A program made the position numbers and the translations under genes. Shown piece by piece: positions 56,321 to 64,000 of a stretch of 64,000 nucleotides of DNA; positions within the stretch are counted from its first letter, which is position 1, and the number at the start of each line of letters is the position of its first letter. The DNA is from an uncultured Anaerolineae bacterium. GTDB lineage: Bacteria; Chloroflexota; Anaerolineae; Promineifilales; Promineifilaceae. The DNA lies in contig CAJQMR010000016.1 of NCBI GenBank assembly GCA_905479495.1, forward strand, positions 62,001 through 126,000, given 5' to 3'. The notes below the pieces were generated by a model. It was not told where the DNA came from and searched no databases. It worked only from the letters and a program-made list of their open reading frames with translations.

Positions 56321-56830
56321 TCAGATCTGTTTAAGCGCAAGGTAAGCCATGCCTAGGAACATTTTTTGTACACCTTCACCCGTGTTGGCGCTGGTGGTGA
56401 GGTAGGGGGCTTTGATTGAGTTAGCAAATTGTTTGGCTTTGGTTGGGTTGTAATTGGGCTGAAGGTCGATTTTGTTGCCGACGACCAAAAAGCGCTGATT
56501 TGGCACAATGGCAATAATTTCTTCATGCCAGCTTTGCAAATTGGCTAAGGAGTCAGGATTGGTTACGTCGTAGACAAGAGCGGCCGTTCTGCTGCCACGA
56601 TACAAACCAGTACGGACTGACTGGAAGTGAATCTGCCCGGCCATGTCCCAAATGGACAGCTTGACCGTGTGCTCTTTGATTTTCACCGTTTTGGTCTGGA
56701 AATCGACGCCGATGGTGGCCACGCGAGACTGCTCAAAACGCCCTTCGCAATATTGGCGAATGAGCGAGGTTTTGCCCACGTTGCCGTCGCCAGCCACGAC
56801 TATTTTTAGTAAGGGAACGGATACACTCAT
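56321..56830 (-). CDS. Rab/Ras-like small GTPase
   Basis: A 169-residue GTPase strikingly like eukaryotic Rab proteins: G1 GDGNVGKTSL (14-23), switch I with TIGVDF, G3 WDMAGQ, G4 GNKIDL and G5 TSAN. There is no C-terminal prenylation cysteine. The glutamine after DMAG is the one that in Ras/Rab activates water. It starts 6 bases after the upstream gene, whose product may be a longin/roadblock-fold partner. Probably a cytoplasmic polarity or signalling switch. Confidence 0.9.
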   Translation of the reverse strand: MSVSVPLLKIVVAGDGNVGKTSLIRQYCEGRFEQSRVATIGVDFQTKTVKIKEHTVKLSIWDMAGQIHFQSVRTGLYRGSRTAALVYDVTNPDSLANLQSWHEEIIAIVPNQRFLVVGNKIDLQPNYNPTKAKQFANSIKAPYLTTSANTGEGVQKMFLGMAYLALKQI

Positions 56831-56836
56831 GGTTGG

Positions 56837-57613
56837 TTACCGTTTCCACTTGCCTAAAAAGTGTTCATGGGGAAACACAAGCGCGTTTGCTTCTACAGGT
56901 GGATTGGACAGCAGCGCACGATTGGCTTTTTCAAACAGTGCGTGTAACTGTTCCAGGAAGTCGAGCTGGCGGTTGGCCGGTTCGGCGGTAAAGATAGCCA
57001 TCATGGTGGTGTGCTGTCCTGGTACAAAACAGAGCCAGCGTCCCCCCTCAATGGCTGTGGCCTGAATACCACCACCAAAAATTTCGGCCGTGGCGGAGCG
57101 AAAGGAGGAAAGCATCGGCACAAACAAGGCGGGGTCCACTTCGAATTTGCCCAGGGTGCTGAGCGGCATCCCGGAGTTGTTTTCGTAGATAGCGTACCCT
57201 TTGGCTTTGGCAGCGTGCTGCTGGCGGATAAGTACGCTCTCACCTTCCTGAAAAGCATCGCCCCATTCGCTTTGCCCCTGGTCGGTAGCAATGAGTGTTT
57301 CGACGGCGCGCATTTCGCGCTGGTAGTGGGCGTACAGTTTTTGGAACTGCTGTTGATTGATGGTGCCGTTGGCAAAGTCATCGGCTAAACGGCCGATTTT
57401 GTCTTGCAGTTTCTCCAGAAATTGTTGGGCGGCAGCTTGCCCCGATTGTTCTAGTTTAGCTTGGGCTGGGGGAGACGGCCGTTCTGCCGCAGTTGGTTTG
57501 GGTTGGGGAACGGCCGTTCGCTCACGTACGGGTTGTCCCAGCGGTGGTGCCAAAGGTTGGTTTTCTTGCGTTGTGGACGATCCACCCAGCACACGTTTTA
57601 GCCAATTTAACAT
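56837..57613 (-). CDS. Probable longin/roadblock-like partner of the Rab-like GTPase
   Basis: A 258-residue protein: a short amphipathic start (MLNWLKRVLGG), a Pro/Gln-rich linker, a helical region (about 55-115) and a C-terminal alpha/beta domain (about 140-240) of the kind that pairs with small GTPases (KGYAIYENNSGMPL, VDPALFVPMLSSFRSATAEIFGGG, CFVPGQHTTMMAIF). The strand order and spacing suggest a longin or roadblock fold, but I cannot confirm this. The GTPase gene follows 6 bases later. Confidence 0.6.
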   Translation of the reverse strand: MLNWLKRVLGGSSTTQENQPLAPPLGQPVRERTAVPQPKPTAAERPSPPAQAKLEQSGQAAAQQFLEKLQDKIGRLADDFANGTINQQQFQKLYAHYQREMRAVETLIATDQGQSEWGDAFQEGESVLIRQQHAAKAKGYAIYENNSGMPLSTLGKFEVDPALFVPMLSSFRSATAEIFGGGIQATAIEGGRWLCFVPGQHTTMMAIFTAEPANRQLDFLEQLHALFEKANRALLSNPPVEANALVFPHEHFLGKWKR

Positions 57614-57735
57614 AGTTTCTTATGCTCCAGTAGTATCACAGTACTACGAGTATAGCAGGCAATACTCCGAATCGTCAGTTAAATCGGCGTAAAGGTAAAC
57701 GTGTGCCAGTTGACAGGGTCCGGTTATCTGTGGTC

Positions 57736-57771
57736 GGTAAACGGTAAACCAGTAACGGTTTACCGTTTACC
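57736..57771. repeat. GTAAAC-family hairpin
   Basis: Perfect 15-bp arms GGTAAACGGTAAACC (57736-57750) and GGTTTACCGTTTACC (57757-57771) with a 6-nt loop, just after the LLM oxidoreductase stop on the minus strand. Confidence 0.8.
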
Positions 57772-57783
57772 AATGACCGGCCA

Positions 57784-58788
57784 TTAGTTGTAGCCGTCGG
57801 CAAAAATATCAATCATCAAATAGGGATCGCCCAGCGGGTAAAGGATGGGGCAGGTGCAGCCGTTATCGATATATTCGCGCACCTTGGCCTTAACCTCTTC
57901 CGGCGAGCCGCTGGCGGTACACATTTGCACCACGTCGTCCGGTACCAGATGCATGGCGTTTTCAATCTCTTCCTCAGTGGCGGGCCAGGTGAGCACTTGG
58001 TGGATTTCATCCAACAGTTCCTGGCTGACACCACTGGCCTTCATCAAATGGGGCTGCTGGCCCAGATATTGGGTCATCATCTTGCGCGCCCCGTCTAGCG
58101 CTTTTTTGCGGTCGTTGTCTACGGAACAAATCATGAGCTGTGGCCGGTCGATGTCATCAATGGAACGGCCCGCTTTCTTCGCGCCGCGTTCCAGGGCATC
58201 CATCGCTTGCAGATTATATTTGGGGTGCACCAGGTAGTTGAGGCAAACGCCATCGGCAATTTCGCCGGTCATTTCCATCATTTTCATGCCGGTGGCCCCG
58301 ATGTAGATGGGCACGTTGCGCGGTGTTTTACGGCCGTGTACCACATCCAGCTGAATGCCATCCACATGATGAAATTCGCCAAAATGAGTGACCGTTTCCA
58401 TGTTGAGCAGCTTGCGCAACACCTCTACCGTCTCGCGCATGGCGGAGAGCGGCTTGCGCCGATTGATGCCCACCTTGCTGGCCAGCGGGTCCCACCAGGC
58501 ACCAATGCCGCAAATAATGCGATCCTCAGCCAGATCATCAAGCGTGAGGAAGGTGGCAGCCAGCAGGCCAATGTTGCGTGTCCAGTTGTTGGTAACCCCG
58601 CTGGCAATTTTAAGCGTGGTGGTGTGGGCGGCAAAGGCAGCCATCGGCACAATGGCGTCCCGCACCAGGCGGCTTTCTGCCTGCCAAACGGCTTCAAATC
58701 CTTTTTCTTCAGCATATTTGACGAGCTCAATGCCCTCGCGGATGTCGTGGGCATCTTGCAAATAGAGTGCTACGCGGTCTTGTGACAT
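57784..58788 (-). CDS. LLM-class flavin oxidoreductase (luciferase-like, possibly F420)
   Basis: A 334-residue TIM-barrel oxidoreductase of the luciferase-like monooxygenase superfamily, Mer/F420 branch by appearance (VKYAEEKGFEAVWQAESRLVRDAIVPMAAFAAHT, RIICGIGAWWDPLA, PIYIGATGMKMMEMTGEIADGVCLNYL). The cofactor could be F420 or FMN. AAAGGAG lies 7 bases before the ATG. It follows the molybdenum hydroxylase in the same direction, suggesting a shared catabolic route. Confidence 0.87.
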   Translation of the reverse strand: MSQDRVALYLQDAHDIREGIELVKYAEEKGFEAVWQAESRLVRDAIVPMAAFAAHTTTLKIASGVTNNWTRNIGLLAATFLTLDDLAEDRIICGIGAWWDPLASKVGINRRKPLSAMRETVEVLRKLLNMETVTHFGEFHHVDGIQLDVVHGRKTPRNVPIYIGATGMKMMEMTGEIADGVCLNYLVHPKYNLQAMDALERGAKKAGRSIDDIDRPQLMICSVDNDRKKALDGARKMMTQYLGQQPHLMKASGVSQELLDEIHQVLTWPATEEEIENAMHLVPDDVVQMCTASGSPEEVKAKVREYIDNGCTCPILYPLGDPYLMIDIFADGYN

Positions 58789-58834
58789 GAGATTCTCCTT
58801 TGATCGGTATTCGGTATTCGGTAATCAGTGGTTG

Positions 58835-58875
58835 GTAATCGGTGATCGGTTTTCTGTTTACGGATCACCGATTAC
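58835..58875. repeat. GTAATC-family hairpin at the hydroxylase 3' end
   Basis: Perfect 13-bp arms GTAATCGGTGATC (58835-58847) and GATCACCGATTAC (58863-58875). Further tandem GTAATC/GGTATTC-like units flank it (about 58802-58895). The hydroxylase stop codon (58858-58860) lies in the loop. Confidence 0.8.
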
Positions 58876-61464
58876 GGTTGACCGATTACCATTCACCCGC
58901 TTTGTCAAGCCTCGCTTTGGAATTCGCATAGGCAGTTTGTGACGGCGCACACCATCATATTGGTAGAGGGCATTGGCCACAGCTCCAGCGGTGGGCACCA
59001 GGCCAATTTCCCCCACGCCTTTGGCTCCGTACGGCCCATACGGATCGGGGACTTCGACGCCGATGATTTCCATTTCGGGCATCTCTTTCGCCCGCAGGAT
59101 GCCGCAGTCACGCAAACGGGTGGATTTGGGACGGCCGTTTTCCAGCACCAATTCCTCGCTAATGGCATAGCCCAGCCCCATGTGAATGGAGCCTTCCAGC
59201 TGTCCTTCAAACAAAACGGGGTTAAAGATTTTGCCGGCATCATGGGCGGCGGTGATTTTTTGGATACGGCCGTCTTCACCCAGGGTCACCAGCTGCGTGG
59301 CATAGCTGTAAGAGTAATGGGTATACACTTTTTCGACCATCGCGCCCGGTTTGGTTGTCCAATCGATCACAAAATAGCCTTCATAGCTGCGACCCACTAA
59401 CTCGTCCAGTGCATGCGTTTTTAAATCTTCCTTTAGCTGCTTGCAGGCGTCGATGAGGGCGTTGCCCACCAAAGAGGTGGCCCGTGAAGCAGTGGTCATG
59501 CCCGCTTCCTGCTCTGAGGAGGTGTCTATCCGCACCTCCACAATGTCCGGTGAAATGCCCGTTTCATTGCACACTACCTGCTGCGCCATCGTGTTCACAC
59601 CCTGGCCCATTTCCGTCCAGCCATGATCAACCAATACCTTGTCTGGCGCCAAAATTTGCACCCGCGCTTTGGACTCATCCGGCATACCGTTGCCGATGCC
59701 GGTATTTTTGATGCCGCAAGCAATGCCTGCGTACGGCGCGGCGTCGTACGCCTCTTTCACGGCCAACAGCGTTTCGCGCGCCCCTGCGCCCCCTTCGATC
59801 ACCTGTCCGGTGGCTGTCATGTCGCCATTTTGCAGGGCGTTGTCAAAACGGAACTGCCAGCGGTCGAAACCGCCTTTTTCACACAGTTCGTCGATGAGCG
59901 ATTCCAGACCAAAAGCGCTTTGGTTCACGCCAAAGCCGCGCATCGCCCCGCAGGGTAGGTTGTTCGTGTAGACAGCGACGGCTTCCACATCCGTAACCGG
60001 GACATTGTAGGCACCTGTGGCGTGGCCAGCAGAGCGTTCTAGCACCTTCATGCCCACAGAGGCGTAAGCGCCCGTATCGCCAACAAATTTTACTTTCACA
60101 AAGGTCAGCTTGCCGTCGGCGTCACAGCCAATTTTGTAATCCATCCAAATGGGGTGCCGTTTAGGGTGCATGGCGATGGATTCATCGCGAGTGAGGCGAA
60201 CCTTGACAGGTTGTTGCAGCAGGAAAGCAGCCAAAGCGGCATGCCCTTGAGTGGTCAGGTCTTCCTTGCCGCCAAAGCCACCGCCGTTGGGGACCAAGAT
60301 GACGCGCACCTTTTCTAGCGGCAGGCCCAAAATCTTGGCAATTTGTTTGCGATCGTCAAAAATTCCCTGACCGCTGGAGAACACCTCAACGCCATCGTCT
60401 AACGGCCGTGCGACCGTGCATTCCGGTTCCATGAAACCATGTTCGATCATCTGCGTCTCAAAAACGCCTTCAGCGATGTAGGTGGCGCTGGCTTCGGCGG
60501 CAGCCATATCACCTCGGCTGGTGTAGCTGCGGGAGAGCTTGTTGCCGTCCGGGTGAATTTTGGGGGCGTCTGGCAGCAGCGCCTTGTGCATATCGGTGAG
60601 GGGTTCCAGCACCTCATACTCAACCTTGATTTCTGCGACGGCTTTGCGAGCGGCGGTATCATTTTCGGCGATGACAAGGGCCAGTACGTCGCCCACGTAG
60701 CGGGTGGTTTCACCTTCGGCAACCATCAGCGGCCAATCCTGGCGGATGAGGCCAATCTGTCGGTCGCCAGGCACGTCTTTGGCGGTGAAGACGCGGATAA
60801 CGCCAGCTATTTTTTCAGCAGCATGGGTGTCGATTTTGAGCACGGTGGCGCGGGGGTGGTCGCTAAATCTGAGCGCCCCTACCTTCATGCCGGGCAGGCG
60901 GATATCGTCGGTGTAATGGTGATGACCGAGAACAAGGTCGGAGGCGTGGTATTTGGGTTGGAAGGTGCCGATTCGGCCGTTCCCCTCTGGCAGCTTCACC
61001 TCTTCTTCCTTACGAATGGCTTCCGCCGCCATTTCTACCGAATCGACAATCTTTTTATAGCCCGTGCAGCGACACAAATTTGGCGTGAGGGCTTTTTCAA
61101 TGTCGGCCCGGCTGGGTTCGGGGTTTTTGTTGATAAGGACGTTGGATTGCATGACGATGCCGGGAATGCAAAAGCCACACTGTACACCGCCGCAGGAGAC
61201 AAACGAATTGGCAAATACTTCTTGCCGGTATTCACCTAACCCTTCGGTGGTAATAACCGCTTTGTCCTCTATTTTGCCCATCTTGGTGACACAAGAGAGG
61301 ACGGCCTTGTCATCTAGCTGTACCGTGCAGCAGCCGCAAGCGGCCTGGGGGGCGCAGCCATCTTTGGCGGAAAGGATGCCCGCTTCATCGCGCAGATAGG
61401 TCAGCAGCGGGGTTTCTGGATCGCCATTGAACTCAATTAGTTCGCCATTTAGTGTAAATTTCAT
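58858..61464 (-). CDS. Molybdenum hydroxylase (xanthine dehydrogenase/aldehyde oxidoreductase family), FeS and Mo domains fused
   Basis: An 868-residue molybdopterin enzyme. Residues 1-160 hold two [2Fe-2S] clusters (CAPQAACGCC, and CGGVQCGFC with LCRC). The Mo domain follows from about 175 (GHHHYTDDIRLPGM, GGGFGGKED, CGAMRGFG) and ends with the catalytic glutamate in GAKGVGEIG. There is no FAD domain, as in the aldehyde oxidoreductase of Desulfovibrio. GGAGGT lies 7 bases before the ATG. Neighbouring nucleobase-type genes favour a purine-like substrate. The last 12 residues (VNGNRSTVIGDP) are translated repeat. Confidence 0.9.
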   Translation of the reverse strand: MKFTLNGELIEFNGDPETPLLTYLRDEAGILSAKDGCAPQAACGCCTVQLDDKAVLSCVTKMGKIEDKAVITTEGLGEYRQEVFANSFVSCGGVQCGFCIPGIVMQSNVLINKNPEPSRADIEKALTPNLCRCTGYKKIVDSVEMAAEAIRKEEEVKLPEGNGRIGTFQPKYHASDLVLGHHHYTDDIRLPGMKVGALRFSDHPRATVLKIDTHAAEKIAGVIRVFTAKDVPGDRQIGLIRQDWPLMVAEGETTRYVGDVLALVIAENDTAARKAVAEIKVEYEVLEPLTDMHKALLPDAPKIHPDGNKLSRSYTSRGDMAAAEASATYIAEGVFETQMIEHGFMEPECTVARPLDDGVEVFSSGQGIFDDRKQIAKILGLPLEKVRVILVPNGGGFGGKEDLTTQGHAALAAFLLQQPVKVRLTRDESIAMHPKRHPIWMDYKIGCDADGKLTFVKVKFVGDTGAYASVGMKVLERSAGHATGAYNVPVTDVEAVAVYTNNLPCGAMRGFGVNQSAFGLESLIDELCEKGGFDRWQFRFDNALQNGDMTATGQVIEGGAGARETLLAVKEAYDAAPYAGIACGIKNTGIGNGMPDESKARVQILAPDKVLVDHGWTEMGQGVNTMAQQVVCNETGISPDIVEVRIDTSSEQEAGMTTASRATSLVGNALIDACKQLKEDLKTHALDELVGRSYEGYFVIDWTTKPGAMVEKVYTHYSYSYATQLVTLGEDGRIQKITAAHDAGKIFNPVLFEGQLEGSIHMGLGYAISEELVLENGRPKSTRLRDCGILRAKEMPEMEIIGVEVPDPYGPYGAKGVGEIGLVPTAGAVANALYQYDGVRRHKLPMRIPKRGLTKRVNGNRSTVIGDP

Positions 61465-61636
61465 TGATTTACCTCCAGTTCAGAGTTGCTAACGGCCGTT
61501 TACCAACAACCAATCAGCATCATGAATTCCCCGCTCGAAGGCTGACAGCAGAGGAAACGTCGGGGACCAACATCTCGCACTCGCCAGTTCGCCAGCCTTT
61601 TCAGTCCACACTTCTGGCGTGACTATTCTGTTTTTC

Positions 61637-61669
61637 AGGTGCGACGCACTTCGCAAGTGCGTCACACCT
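61637..61669. repeat. GTGCGACGCACTT-family hairpin
   Basis: 15-bp arms (61637-61651 and 61655-61669) with one mismatch and a 3-nt loop. It lies immediately after the ABC ATPase stop on the minus strand. Confidence 0.75.
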
Positions 61670-61670
61670 C

Positions 61671-63239
61671 TTAAACAGGTTCTTGATGGCGTTCACCAGC
61701 CATCATCAGGCCCAGCTCTTCAGTCGTGACTTCGTCGCTGTTTACGATGCCCATAATTTCGCCGCCATACAGCACGACGATGCGGTCAGACAGCGCTTTA
61801 ACTTCGTCTAAATCTTCAGAAATGAGCAGTGTGGCCAGCCCGTCGCTGCGGTGTTTGAGCAGCTGGTTATGAATGTATTCTGTCGCCCCAATATCGACGC
61901 CGCGCGTGGGTTGGGCGGCAATGAGCAGCCGGGGCTGACGGGCCAGTTCACGGGCCAGGATGAGCTTTTGAATGTTGCCGCCGGATAGATTTTTGGTTGG
62001 TGTTTCTTGTGTGGGCGTTTTGACGCGGAAATTTTTAATCAGCTGCCCAGCATGTTTGGCGATGTATTTGAAATCGAGAAAAATACCTTTACTGTAGGGG
62101 CGACGGATGTAATCTTGCAAGATCATATTTTCCGCTACGCTGAAGTCCTTCACCACGCCATCGTGCATGCGCTCTTCGGGGATGTAAGAGAGGCCAGCTT
62201 TGTACATTTGTGAGGGTGAGAGGTGGGTGACTTCTTTACCGTCCAGAACGATACGGCCGTTATTCACCACCCTTAACCCGGCAATGGAGCGGGCCAACGG
62301 CCGTTGGCCATTGCCAGAAATGCCCGCCACGCCCACAATTTCACCACTGCGGACTTCAAAGGAGACGTTTTTCAGGATTTGTTTGCCGTCTTCGTTGACG
62401 GCCGTTACATTTTCCAGCAGTAACCGGGCATCCCCCACTTCACGCGGTGGCCGAATGCGCTCCAGCAGCACTTCGCGGCCCACCATCATGTTGGCCAAAT
62501 CTTTTTTGGTTACATCTTTGGTAAGACGGGTGCCTACCACACGGCCGTCGCGCAGTACGGTTACACGATCAGTCAGGGCGAAAATCTCATTCAGCTTGTG
62601 GGAAATAAAGATGAGGGCGTGGCCGTCCTTGGCCATCTGGCGAAAAATATGGAACAAATCCTCTACTTCTTGGGGGGTAAGAACGGCCGTTGGCTCATCC
62701 AGCACCAGCAGCGCTGCCCCACGATACAGCGCCTTGATAATCTCTACCCGCTGCTGCTGCCCCACTGCCAGCCTGCCCACCATCGCGCTGGGATCAACCT
62801 GTAAGCTGTACTTGCTGGCCAGTTCGCGGATCCGGGCCGACACTACGTCCAAATCCAGGCGTGGCGCACGCGACGAGGGCAGCCCCAAGGCCACGTTTTC
62901 AGCCACGGTCATGTTATCGACCAGCATAAAATGTTGGTGGATCATGCCGATGCCATGTTTGGTGGAGTCGGTGGGGGAGTGGATAGTGATGGGACGGCCG
63001 TTTAGAAAAATCTCCCCTTCATCAGGTTGGTAAAGGCCGTACAGAATCTTCATCAATGTACTTTTGCCCGCGCCATTTTCGCCCAGCAGCGCGTGAATTT
63101 CACCCGCCTTCACGTCAAAATCCACGTGGTCGCTGGCCAGCACACCAGGAAAGCGCTTCACAATGCCACGCATCTCTAGGGACTCGATACGGGGAAGCCC
63201 AGACGGTAAATAGTTTTTCTTTTCGCCGTTTTCGTTCAT
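61671..63239 (-). CDS. ABC transporter ATPase, BMP/nucleoside-importer type (duplicated)
   Basis: A 522-residue protein with two ABC domains in tandem, as in RbsA-like and NupO/YufO-type importers. First Walker A GENGAGKST, LAVGQQQRVEI signature, LDEPTAVLTPQE; second domain with degenerate Walker A (GISGNGQRP), NLSGGNIQK and QPTRGVDIGA. A degenerate second site is normal for the family. ATG 63239 (MNENGEKKNYL) is chosen because the 20 codons upstream translate an intergenic repeat. Permease and binding-protein genes are not in the window; they probably lie elsewhere in the operon. Confidence 0.9.
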   Translation of the reverse strand: MNENGEKKNYLPSGLPRIESLEMRGIVKRFPGVLASDHVDFDVKAGEIHALLGENGAGKSTLMKILYGLYQPDEGEIFLNGRPITIHSPTDSTKHGIGMIHQHFMLVDNMTVAENVALGLPSSRAPRLDLDVVSARIRELASKYSLQVDPSAMVGRLAVGQQQRVEIIKALYRGAALLVLDEPTAVLTPQEVEDLFHIFRQMAKDGHALIFISHKLNEIFALTDRVTVLRDGRVVGTRLTKDVTKKDLANMMVGREVLLERIRPPREVGDARLLLENVTAVNEDGKQILKNVSFEVRSGEIVGVAGISGNGQRPLARSIAGLRVVNNGRIVLDGKEVTHLSPSQMYKAGLSYIPEERMHDGVVKDFSVAENMILQDYIRRPYSKGIFLDFKYIAKHAGQLIKNFRVKTPTQETPTKNLSGGNIQKLILARELARQPRLLIAAQPTRGVDIGATEYIHNQLLKHRSDGLATLLISEDLDEVKALSDRIVVLYGGEIMGIVNSDEVTTEELGLMMAGERHQEPV

Positions 63240-63261
63240 GCGTCTACTCAAATTTGCAATT

Positions 63262-63329
63262 GAGTAACTAGGTAATTGAGTAATTGGCTGTGCGATCAAT
63301 TGCCCAATTACATCGTTACCTAATTACTC
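63262..63329. repeat. GTAATTGAG-family hairpin
   Basis: Arms GAGTAACTAGGTAA (63262-63275) and TTACCTAATTACTC (63316-63329), one mismatch, with more AATTGAG units inside. It fills the space between the amidohydrolase stop and the ABC ATPase start. Same family as 32756-32827. Confidence 0.75.
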
Positions 63330-64000
63330 TCAGTGCCAGATTGTTTCTGCTTTTCTTTCAGTTAAAACACGGCCGTTTCGAATCACCGTACGGTTGGCTG
63401 GTTGTTGGCGCAGGGCTTGTACGGCCGTTTCTGCCTGCAAAATCACCAAATTTGCCGCCGCACCGATGGTGACTCCGTAATTGTCCAGCCCCCACATGCG
63501 GGCCGCATGGTAGCGGGGCATGTTAAAGGCGGCTTCAATTTCTTGCGGTGCGCCCAAATGGGCCAGGTGTGCGGTAATCAAGGCTACTTCCAGCGGGTCC
63601 ATTTTACCAAACGGATAAAACATGTTTTGCAGATCGTCCTGCCCGCACACCACATTCACACCTGCTTCCAGCAGCTCTTTTACCCGAGCAATGCCACGTG
63701 GTTTGGGATAGCCGCTGTGCCGTCCTTCTAACATGCTGTTAATTGGCGCGTTGGTGATGATGTGTATGTCCGCGTCCTTCACCTTGTCAATGATCCGTGC
63801 GGCCATCGCATCATCCCAGGCCGACATGGCGCAGCAGTGCCCCGCCGTCACGCGTCCCTGCCAGCCAGTCTCGATTGTTTTGTCCGCCAGCAGCTCCAGC
63901 GAATGCCAGTACGGGTCGTCTGTCTCGTCGATGTGCATGTCGATATCGACGTTGTACTTTTGAGCAATCTCAAAGGCGATGTCGATGTGGCGGGCCGCGT
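63330..64000 (-). CDS. Cytosine-deaminase-like amidohydrolase, 5' part outside the window
   Basis: The C-terminal 223 residues of a metal-dependent amidohydrolase resembling CodA. Segments that match from memory are VDIDMHIDETDDP, RVTAGHCCAM (metal His), GYPKPRGIARVKELLEAGVNV, CGQDDLQN (metal Asp) and the closing NYGVTIGAAANLVIL. Reading frame is open through base 64000; the methionine at 63938 is internal. It heads the visible nucleobase-type run (ABC ATPase, molybdenum hydroxylase, LLM oxidoreductase). Confidence 0.87.
   Translation of the reverse strand, partial: AARHIDIAFEIAQKYNVDIDMHIDETDDPYWHSLELLADKTIETGWQGRVTAGHCCAMSAWDDAMAARIIDKVKDADIHIITNAPINSMLEGRHSGYPKPRGIARVKELLEAGVNVVCGQDDLQNMFYPFGKMDPLEVALITAHLAHLGAPQEIEAAFNMPRYHAARMWGLDNYGVTIGAAANLVILQAETAVQALRQQPANRTVIRNGRVLTERKAETIWH

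Noticed and set aside
63240..63299. N-terminal extension of the ABC ATPase
   Set aside because: It translates another GTAATTGAG repeat and has no ribosome-binding site.

Overview
The window is a gene-dense bacterial chromosome segment with no phage, integrase, transposase or CRISPR array that I can see. Its gene content (many GAF/PAS sensor kinases, a COG2229-type GTPase beside a DUF4388 protein, C39-like peptidase/TPR exoproteins, a RocA-type P5C dehydrogenase, a molybdenum hydroxylase beside nucleobase genes) suggests a member of the Chloroflexota, perhaps Anaerolineae or a relative. That is inference from remembered family distributions, not from a search. A genome-wide signature runs through the window: the palindromic octamer ACGGCCGT occurs about 90 times (counted by eye, roughly one expected by chance), inside genes and between them.

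Layout. 1-3.4 kb: dnaK (5' cut by the window edge), dnaJ, prmA. 3.4-5.3 kb: infA and rpsA on the minus strand. 5.7-9.1 kb: an ABC ATPase and a large FtsX/MacB-type permease. 9.2-12.9 kb: FAH-family hydrolase, a small zinc-ribbon protein and an M23 peptidase / SH3-repeat / glycosidase-like fusion. 13.0-24.7 kb: a long minus-strand run joining signal transduction (GTPase, DUF4388, REC, degenerate GGDEF, a 1203-residue multi-GAF kinase) with lipid-like chemistry (two alpha/beta hydrolases, a V4R-domain protein, a left-handed beta-helix protein and a protein resembling cyanobacterial acyl-ACP reductase). This is the best candidate here for an undescribed system. 25.0-27.2 kb: tRNA-Leu(UAA), tilS and a universal stress protein. 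27.5-31.0 kb: a tandem pair of C39-like/TPR proteins and a histidine phosphatase. 31.2-38.2 kb: P5C dehydrogenase, class III aminotransferase, a flavin split-barrel protein, an acyl-CoA ligase and an MFS permease.

38.2-43.2 kb is an accessory-looking stretch: a PAS-LuxR regulator with two lux-box-like palindromes and a predicted leaderless promoter, secreted proteins and duplicated lipoproteins, a frameshifted gene, and a stranded copy of the last codons of pepF. 43.3-53.6 kb: pepF, a membrane sensor kinase, a LysM lipoprotein, a saccharopine-dehydrogenase-like protein with an ICMT-like methyltransferase, and a metal P-type ATPase with its MerR regulator and a clear MerR-type promoter. 53.8-57.6 kb: DEAD-box helicase, a glutamine-amidotransferase-like protein, and a Rab-like GTPase beside a probable longin/roadblock-fold partner. 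57.8-64 kb: an LLM flavin oxidoreductase, a molybdenum hydroxylase, a BMP/nucleoside-type ABC ATPase and a cytosine-deaminase-like amidohydrolase (cut by the window end), probably one nucleobase-related operon.

Intergenic spaces hold many large hairpins built from degenerate short tandem units, of several sequence families. Some supply stop codons or C-terminal residues of neighbouring genes, and they account for several false upstream start codons.
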